Shown: positions 1-4,515 of the stretch, in pieces
Position numbering within the stretch: the stretch's first letter is position 1
Layout: each line of letters opens with the position of its first letter
Assembly (NCBI GenBank): GCA_016744275.1
Contig: JADGEP010000207.1
Coordinates: 1-6,975 of the forward strand
DNA from: Candidatus Krumholzibacteriia bacterium
GTDB taxonomy: Bacteria > Krumholzibacteriota > Krumholzibacteriia > LZORAL124-64-63
Direction: 5' to 3'
DNA length: 6,975 nucleotides
Translations under genes and position numbers: made by a program
Notes under the pieces: model-generated
Seen by the model: the letters and a program-made list of their open reading frames with translations, nothing else
Database searches by the model: none
Told to the model about the DNA's origin: nothing

Positions 1-712
1 AGGTTGTTGGGTCCGCGGCGCTGGTCGATGGCAGCAGGGACCACGTCATGCCATTGTCGGTGGATTTGAAGACGCCATCGCCGCGGTAGGAGGCGCCACC
101 GCCGCCGGCTGAGTTGCCGCGGATTTCGCCGGTGCCGTAATACCAAACGTTTTGGTGGCCTGCCCGCACATCCTGCGCCACGGTGGAAACCGCGTGCAGT
201 TGGCTGCTACCAGTCGTCAACGACCAGTCGGCGCCGTCGTTGATCGTGCGCCACATGCCGCCGCTGATGCCTCCGGCCAGAAGGGTCTGATAAGACAGAT
301 CGCTGACATCAAAGGCCAAGGCCCGGGTGCGTCCGCCAATATTCCAGGGCCCGCGGTACTGCCAGCCCGCAAATTTTTCGGCCCCGACATTGCGGCCAGG
401 AATCGCCATCGCGGCCGAGCGCGGCCAAGTGGGCAACTTTTTGGCAAAGATCTGTTCGCGCCGGTGAATGTCTTCAGGAATGTTGCCGGTTGCCGGATCG
501 GCCAGGCGCTGCCGGTCCCAGGACAGGCGATCGTCCGGCCCGCCGGTCTGTTTGCGACTCGGAGCGTTGGTTGGCGGTGCCGGGGCCGCTACGACGGGCC
601 CAATCACAGGTGAGTCGGCTGGCAGAGGCTGCAATTCAAATGCGCCAGTGCTTAAAAGGCCGATGGCAACAACGAGAGCGAATAAAGGCAAGAGCAGGGC
701 GCGGCGAGTCAT
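1..712 (-). CDS. Secreted Asp-box (BNR/sortilin-like) beta-propeller protein, 5' part only
   Basis: The first 237 codons of a gene that continues past the left edge. The ATG at 712-710 has AGAGGA at 720-725 (minus strand) 7 nt upstream. Residues 1-24 form a signal peptide (MTRRALLLPLFALVVAIGLL core), followed by a Pro/Ala-rich linker to about residue 60. The motif RGPWNIGGRTRALAFD at 120-135 is typical of the first blade in WD40/YVTN/BNR-like propellers related to sialidase and VPS10 folds. Residues 217-224 (STDNGMTW) are an exact Asp-box (SxDxGxTW), and a degenerate one ends at W163. Such proteins are exported and usually long, often several hundred residues or more; some are glycan hydrolases, others binding scaffolds. 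No catalytic residues can be judged here, and the C-terminus, where a sorting domain might sit, is missing. It is transcribed away from the other genes. The family call is firm; the substrate is unknown. Confidence 0.88.
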   Translation of the reverse strand, partial: MTRRALLLPLFALVVAIGLLSTGAFELQPLPADSPVIGPVVAAPAPPTNAPSRKQTGGPDDRLSWDRQRLADPATGNIPEDIHRREQIFAKKLPTWPRSAAMAIPGRNVGAEKFAGWQYRGPWNIGGRTRALAFDVSDLSYQTLLAGGISGGMWRTINDGADWSLTTGSSQLHAVSTVAQDVRAGHQNVWYYGTGEIRGNSAGGGGASYRGDGVFKSTDNGMTWSLLPSTSAADPTT

Positions 713-935
713 GATTTCGTCCTCTTCTCGATCAAACCGAATGGCTCCACCCCCATAGTGGTGCCCGCAGAACGGGTTTTCCCAAATAACCCACTTGATA
801 TCATACCGAATCTGGCCGCTTTTGGCTTCACTCAGAACAATTCCGTGGTGGGCAATAAAAATTCTTCAAACCTTTGACCCCTTTTGTACGTCTTCCATGT
901 GCCCCCGTTATCCACCCTGTCCCGGAGGACCAACA
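713..935. other. Divergent intergenic region
   Basis: A 223-bp spacer between the two divergent start codons, which must hold the promoters of both flanking genes. It is more AT-rich than its surroundings at about 850-875. A TTGACC at 874-879 resembles a -35 box, but no acceptable -10 box lies 16-18 nt downstream, so no promoter is called. The CCCG/CGGG dyad at about 764-776 is only 4 bp and is not convincing as a terminator. No short gene with a ribosome binding site was seen. Confidence 0.5.
924..929 (+). promoter_or_regulatory. Ribosome binding site fixing the start of the head-GIN gene
   Basis: GGAGGA lies 6 nt before the ATG at 936. The frame is open further upstream to an ATG at 795, but that ATG has no Shine-Dalgarno sequence and would bury the signal peptide behind 47 residues. 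The start at 936 is therefore preferred. Confidence 0.85.
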
Positions 936-1610
936 ATGCGTTTCCAACGCCTGTCTGCTGTCATTCTCGCCACTCTCCTGATCGCCCTGCTGGCCGGAAA
1001 CGCCGCCGCTTTTTCGTTCAAGGACAAAGGTATCAAAGGCTCTGGCGACCTCGAGACCCGCACATTCGACCTGAAAGATTTTGATGAAATCTCCGTCGGG
1101 GGCGCCTTCGAGGTCGAAGTGTACTTCAGCCGCGACCAGGAAGTGGCCGTCACCATCGACGACAATTTGTGGGAAAATCTGGAAGTGTATGTTCGCAATG
1201 GCCGCCTGACCATCGATTGGGACGAGAACTGCCGGCCGGACGACGATTGCCGCCTCGAACTGACCGTTTCATCCCTGACGGCCATGACTATCCACGGCGC
1301 AGCCGAAGTGAAGATCGCCGACTTTGACGGTGAATCATTCGACTTCGAACTCAGTGGCGCCGCCGAGTTGGACATGAACGGGTCAGTGGAGGATCTGGAT
1401 ATCCAGGTCTCCGGCGCGGGCGAAATCGACACCCGGGATCTGAAGGCAAAAAACGTCAAGGTGCGCATTTCGGGCGCCGGTAATGCCAACATCTCGGCCT
1501 CCGAAAGCCTTGATGCCCAGGTCTCGGGTGTTGGCCACATCAGCTATTGGGGCGATCCGGAAAAGAAGCGCACCTCGGTTTCGGGGCTGGGTAAAATCTC
1601 GGCCAAGTAG
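936..1610 (+). CDS. Secreted head-GIN domain protein (DUF2807 family)
   Basis: 224 residues. Residues 1-25 are a clear Sec signal peptide ending in NAAA before FSF, with no lipobox, so the protein should be periplasmic or secreted. The mature part matches the head-GIN/DUF2807 family ('putative auto-transporter adhesin, head GIN domain'). It has the opening RTFDLKDFDEISVGGAFEVEV (about 42-62), then a right-handed beta-helix built from repeats of about 20 residues, each beginning SGxG or SGAA: 140-149, 159-165, 179-187, 197-206 and 216-222. The length is normal for a single-domain member. Two cysteines at 99 and 105 bracket a tight acidic turn and could form a disulphide after export. The family is linked to the cell envelope but has no established enzymatic activity. 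The gene is probably monocistronic: it has its own ribosome binding site and a stem-loop 22 nt after the stop codon. The family assignment is strong; the role is unknown. Confidence 0.92.
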   Translation: MRFQRLSAVILATLLIALLAGNAAAFSFKDKGIKGSGDLETRTFDLKDFDEISVGGAFEVEVYFSRDQEVAVTIDDNLWENLEVYVRNGRLTIDWDENCRPDDDCRLELTVSSLTAMTIHGAAEVKIADFDGESFDFELSGAAELDMNGSVEDLDIQVSGAGEIDTRDLKAKNVKVRISGAGNANISASESLDAQVSGVGHISYWGDPEKKRTSVSGLGKISAK

Positions 1611-1631
1611 CTTCTGACGAAACCTTCAATA

Positions 1632-1669
1632 CGGCCCGCCGGGAACCCATGAGATCATCCGGCGGGCCG
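1632..1669 (+). terminator. Stem-loop terminator after the head-GIN gene
   Basis: A perfect 11-bp inverted repeat, CGGCCCGCCGG (1632-1642) and CCGGCGGGCCG (1659-1669), with a 16-nt loop, 22 nt past the stop codon. The stem is almost entirely G/C. The sequence after it (CTCCCTCATAA) has no proper T-run, so termination may be inefficient or factor-assisted. The position between two transcription units supports a terminator role. Confidence 0.6.
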
Positions 1670-1733
1670 CTCCCTCATAAGGCATCATTGGACCTTTCTC
1701 CCCACCACCTGCCGCAAACGCCCCGTACAGCCC

Positions 1734-1774
1734 CTAAAGCCCTCTTTAGATAGAAATAAACTCAATCGTATAGG
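1734..1774 (+). promoter_or_regulatory. Candidate operon promoter with overlapping dyad
   Basis: The most AT-rich patch of the leader upstream of gene A. A possible -35 TTTAGA (1745-1750) is separated by 18 nt from a possible -10 TATAGG (1769-1774); each matches the sigma-70 consensus at 4 of 6 positions. A perfect dyad CTAAAG-CCCT-CTTTAG (1734-1749) covers the -35 and could be an operator. Both are weak matches and the real start site may differ. Confidence 0.25.
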
Positions 1775-1867
1775 CCTCTCTTCCGAATCCCCCCCCAGAT
1801 GTCGTGTCGCCCACGACTCGCAACAACAAGGTTCAACAATTTCCGGACGCCGCCCAATTGACTGTCC

Positions 1868-1874
1868 GGAGGGG
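1868..1874 (+). promoter_or_regulatory. Ribosome binding site of gene A, long spacing
   Basis: GGAGGGG ends 13 nt before the ATG at 1888, longer than usual. An in-frame TGA at 1879-1881 rules out any earlier start. The next Met codon, at 1924, would remove most of the signal peptide, so 1888 must be the start despite the spacing. The GTG at 1878 is in another frame. Confidence 0.7.
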
Positions 1875-1887
1875 AACGTGAAACCAG

Positions 1888-2883
1888 ATGAGACGCCCGG
1901 CAAGGCTCTTGGCCTTGACCCTCATGCTGGGTCTGCACGCGACTGTGGCTGAGGCTGTTGGCACGCCCGCCGGCACCCTGATCAACAGCCAGGCCGTGGT
2001 CAATTACACGCAGACCGGCCAAGACATGACGACCGTCAGCAACCTGCTGTCATTGCCAGTCAATGAAGTCCTGGACTTCACGCTGGCCTGGCAGGATGCC
2101 GCCGAAGTGCCGGCCTATGCCGGTGACCCCAACGTGGCGCTCACCTTCCGCTTGCAAAATACGGGCAACGGTTGGGAAACATTTCTGCTGACGGTGATCA
2201 GCGCCCTGTCCGGCGACGACTTCGACCCCCTGGCTCCGGAAGTTCATTTCGATACCAACGACAACGGGCTGTACGACCCCTTGCTCGACGACCTTTACAC
2301 TGAAGGTGTCAACGATCCGGAATTGGCAGCTGATGAACCGTTGACGGTTTTCCTTGTCAGTCAGGTTCCCGCCAACCTGGCCACCGATGATCGCGGGCAC
2401 CTGAAATTGGCGGCCGGATCCGAAGAAGGCTATGGCGTCCCGGGCACCGTGATCCACGGCCAGGGCGACAATGGCACCGATGCCATCATCGGCCTTGGTG
2501 GCGGCTTTGCCGAAGCGACGGGCACCATGCGTCTGGCAGCGGTTCAGGTCAATCTGGCCAAGACTGCGGTCGTCACCAGCGGCAACGGTCAGGTCATGGC
2601 CGCTGGCACCGTCGACACCACTTCGATCATCACCTACAACATCGCCGTCTCGGTATCCGGCAACGGCACCGCCCGCGATGTGGTCGTCACCGATCCTATT
2701 CCCCTCGGCACGGTCTATCAGCCGGGCACCCTATTTCTCAACGACACACCCATAACCGACGCCGCCGACAGTGATGCCGGCGACGTCTTCGAATTGATGC
2801 AGGGCGCGGTCACCATTGCCCTCGGAGACATGACAGCAGACTCGTCTACACAACGGATCTCTTTCCAGGTGGCCCTTGAATAA
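1888..2883 (+). CDS. Gene A: secreted DUF11-type subunit with N-terminal strand motif
   Basis: 331 residues. The signal peptide is residues 1-23 (cleavage after AEA). The mature protein starts with VGTPAGTLINSQAVVNYT, the free hairpin motif shared with genes C and D, including Asn33 and S51-N52. Residues about 60-215 are a beta-rich, acidic domain holding the loop DTNDNGLYDPLLDD (122-135). Its D/N/D spacing looks like a dockerin- or EF-type calcium site. Residues about 220-331 are a DUF11 immunoglobulin-like domain, with LAKT (K225), TYNIAVSV and VVVTDPIPLGTVYQPGT (D269). The protein ends at ISFQVALE, before the last hairpin that DUF11 domains normally have. It is a paralogue of gene C. It is first in the four-gene operon and 17 nt from gene B. 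The family call is secure; the role as a fibre or surface subunit is inference. Confidence 0.9.
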   Translation: MRRPARLLALTLMLGLHATVAEAVGTPAGTLINSQAVVNYTQTGQDMTTVSNLLSLPVNEVLDFTLAWQDAAEVPAYAGDPNVALTFRLQNTGNGWETFLLTVISALSGDDFDPLAPEVHFDTNDNGLYDPLLDDLYTEGVNDPELAADEPLTVFLVSQVPANLATDDRGHLKLAAGSEEGYGVPGTVIHGQGDNGTDAIIGLGGGFAEATGTMRLAAVQVNLAKTAVVTSGNGQVMAAGTVDTTSIITYNIAVSVSGNGTARDVVVTDPIPLGTVYQPGTLFLNDTPITDAADSDAGDVFELMQGAVTIALGDMTADSSTQRISFQVALE

Positions 2884-2887
2884 CCCC

Positions 2888-2894
2888 AGGAGGT
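2888..2894 (+). promoter_or_regulatory. Ribosome binding site selecting a GTG start for gene B
   Basis: AGGAGGT lies 6 nt before the GTG at 2901. The first in-frame ATG, at 2934, has no Shine-Dalgarno sequence and would remove the charged n-region of the signal peptide. The GTG is therefore the start. Confidence 0.85.
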
Positions 2895-2900
2895 AAGCAA

Positions 2901-3410
2901 GTGAGTACTGGCAAAACGAAACTGTGCGCACTGATGATTCTGCCGATTCTGGCGAATCTTTTTGGCGTTGCAGGAGCCTTGGCCCAAAGCGACGGCACCT
3001 TGGTGCTGCAAGCGGTGGCCGAGGTCGAAATCGTGCAGGAAAACCCCGACGGCACCCGTGTCGTGCAGCGGATTCCCGCCGAAACCGTCGTCCCCGGCGA
3101 CGAGGTCATCTACACCCTGGTCTATGACAACCAGGGCGCGGATCCGGCCGACGACATTTTCATCACCAATCCGATTCCCGAGCACATGGAATTCCGCCGT
3201 GCGGCCGCCAATCCGGCCGGACTGGAAACCGTTTTCTCGGTGGATGGAGGCCATGTGTTCGGTCCTCTGTCCGACCTGACGGTATCTGACAGTGCAGGTC
3301 AGACCCGTCAGGCAACGCCACAGGACTGCACGCACATCCAATGGCAATTCACAAGATCACTGGCGCCGGGTGAGACCGGGCAAGTGAGCTACACCACACG
3401 GTTGCTCTAG
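2901..3410 (+). CDS. Gene B: small secreted single-domain DUF11 protein
   Basis: 169 residues from a GTG start. The signal peptide is residues 1-28 (cleavage after ALA, before QSDG). The mature chain goes straight into one DUF11-like domain: GTLVLQAVAEVEIVQ, PGDEVIYTLVYDNQG (66-79), DDIFITNPIPEHMEF (84-98), VFSVDGGHVFGP (111-122) and TRSLAPGETGQVSYTTRLL at the end. It differs from A and C in having no N-terminal GTPxGTxxxN hairpin and no calcium-loop domain. The Lys of the first strand is absent, and N90 replaces the Asp of the TDPIP motif. Like A and C it stops before the last DUF11 hairpin. The only mature-chain cysteine is C143. It lies 17 nt after A and 27 nt before C, so it is almost certainly co-transcribed. 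No enzymatic function is expected; an end or adaptor subunit is a plausible guess. Confidence 0.88.
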   Translation: MSTGKTKLCALMILPILANLFGVAGALAQSDGTLVLQAVAEVEIVQENPDGTRVVQRIPAETVVPGDEVIYTLVYDNQGADPADDIFITNPIPEHMEFRRAAANPAGLETVFSVDGGHVFGPLSDLTVSDSAGQTRQATPQDCTHIQWQFTRSLAPGETGQVSYTTRLL

Positions 3411-3423
3411 AAGCGACTTCTAC

Positions 3424-3430
3424 AGGAGGT
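3424..3430 (+). promoter_or_regulatory. Ribosome binding site of gene C, tandem ATG
   Basis: AGGAGGT, identical to that of gene B, lies 7 nt before the ATG at 3438 and 10 nt before a second ATG at 3441. Either could be used; the difference is one residue in the signal peptide. Confidence 0.8.
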
Positions 3431-3437
3431 AGAACAG

Positions 3438-4502
3438 ATGATGAATAGGATCACCAAACTGTCCGGCCTGAGCCTTGTGCTCACGTTGGTCATGGTTGGC
3501 ACGGCGTTGGCCGGCGGCACGCCCTCGGGCACGACCGTTGACAACTCCGCGTCGGTCGACTTTCAGGTCGGCGGCCTGCCCCAGGCCACCATCAACTCCA
3601 ACGTCGCCTCGTTCCTGGTTGATAACCGGGTTGATGTCACCGTTGCCACCATCGATGTGGCCAACATCGTTGTGGTGCCCGGCATGTTGGCGCGCGTACT
3701 GAGCTACTCGGTCACCAACAATGGCAACACGGTGCAGGATTATGTCCTGACTCCCGTGGCCGACGCTGGCGACGACTTCGACGCTTCGAACGTGAACGCC
3801 TTTGTCGATATGAACGCCAACGGCACCTACGAGCCGGCGATTGACAACATGACTTTCATTGACGAGCTGGCCATTGACGCGACCATGAATGTTTTCATCG
3901 TCAGCGACATTCCCCTGACCGCTTTGAATGCTCAGCTGTCGAACTACGACCTGCTGGCGCAGACCGGTGCGGGCTCGGCCATTGGCATCGCCGGGGCTGC
4001 CTATGCCGCGGACCACGCCGCGGTGGTGGACGACCCCTCGATCGTGCAACTCGTCTTCGCTGATGGTGCCGGCACAGCCGACGCTGCCCGCGATGGTGGT
4101 CACAGCAGCCGTTCGACCTACGAGGTGGCCACGGCCAACCTGACGGTCGTCAAAAGCCACGTCGTAACCAGCGATCCAATCAATGGTTTGACGCGTCCGA
4201 AGAACATCCCCGGTGCAGCGGTGGACTACACCACCAACCTGAACAACACCGGTGGCACGAACGCTGACAACGTGGCGATCGTGGATCCGATTCCGGCCAA
4301 TACCAGCTTCGTGGTGGGCAGCCACACGGTGGCTCCGGCCGGTACGCAGACCTACAGCAACGACGGCGGCACGACCTGGACCCACGTTCCGGTCGACAGT
4401 GGTGACGGCACCGATCCGGCTGTGACGCACATGCGTATCTTCTACGCGTCGATCGCTGCGGCGACCGGTGCGTTGAGCACGTTCCAGGTGATCATCCAGT
4501 AG
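3438..4502 (+). CDS. Gene C: secreted DUF11-type subunit, paralogue of gene A
   Basis: 354 residues. The signal peptide is residues 1-25 (cleavage after ALA, before GGTP). The mature N-terminus GGTPSGTTVDNSASVDF carries the hairpin motif with N36 and S54-N55. Residues about 62-225 match the middle domain of A: LSYSVTNNGNTVQDYVL, GDDFD, the calcium-type loop DMNANGTYEPAID (124-136), VFIVSDIP. C has extra sequence at about 180-230, including GTADAARDGGHSS. Residues about 233-354 are a DUF11 domain with VVKS (K239), VAIVDPIPANTSFVVGS (D283) and TYSNDGGTTWTHVP. The chain ends at STFQVIIQ, again without the last DUF11 hairpin. It shares order, architecture and motifs with A, so the two probably arose by duplication and diverged. 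The strong ribosome binding site suggests high expression. Structural subunit by inference. Confidence 0.9.
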   Translation: MMNRITKLSGLSLVLTLVMVGTALAGGTPSGTTVDNSASVDFQVGGLPQATINSNVASFLVDNRVDVTVATIDVANIVVVPGMLARVLSYSVTNNGNTVQDYVLTPVADAGDDFDASNVNAFVDMNANGTYEPAIDNMTFIDELAIDATMNVFIVSDIPLTALNAQLSNYDLLAQTGAGSAIGIAGAAYAADHAAVVDDPSIVQLVFADGAGTADAARDGGHSSRSTYEVATANLTVVKSHVVTSDPINGLTRPKNIPGAAVDYTTNLNNTGGTNADNVAIVDPIPANTSFVVGSHTVAPAGTQTYSNDGGTTWTHVPVDSGDGTDPAVTHMRIFYASIAAATGALSTFQVIIQ

Positions 4503-4515
4503 TGGTGGTTTCCCA

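Larger units (their letters stand above)
1670..1887 (+). other. Leader region of the DUF11 operon
   Basis: 218 nt between the stem-loop and gene A, without a credible gene. It contains the candidate promoter above and a run of eight C at 1789-1796, about 92 nt before the start codon and so probably in the 5' untranslated RNA. No riboswitch-like conserved structure was recognised. Confidence 0.5.

Noticed and set aside
152..613. A 153-codon plus-strand open frame opposite the propeller gene
   Set aside because: The minus strand encodes a signal peptide and exact Asp-box motifs; the plus-strand product has no recognisable feature.
763..784. CCCG-CAGAA-CGGG followed by TTTT as an intrinsic terminator
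   Set aside because: The stem is only 4 bp, and it lies between divergent genes where no transcript needs to end.
908..1540. A 210-codon minus-strand open frame opposite the head-GIN gene
   Set aside because: Ser/Arg-rich translation typical of an antisense frame; the plus-strand protein is a recognisable family with a ribosome binding site.
1868..1881. GTG at 1878 as a better-spaced start for gene A
   Set aside because: It is in a different frame from the signal peptide and DUF11 sequence, and the correct frame has a TGA at 1879-1881.
4354..4380. Asp-box-like SNDGGTTW in gene C (307-314), suggesting a sialidase-type propeller
   Set aside because: It matches SxDxGxTW, but lies within a DUF11 domain where YSxDGGxxW-like segments are usual (compare FSVDGG in gene B). 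There is a single copy and no propeller repeats.
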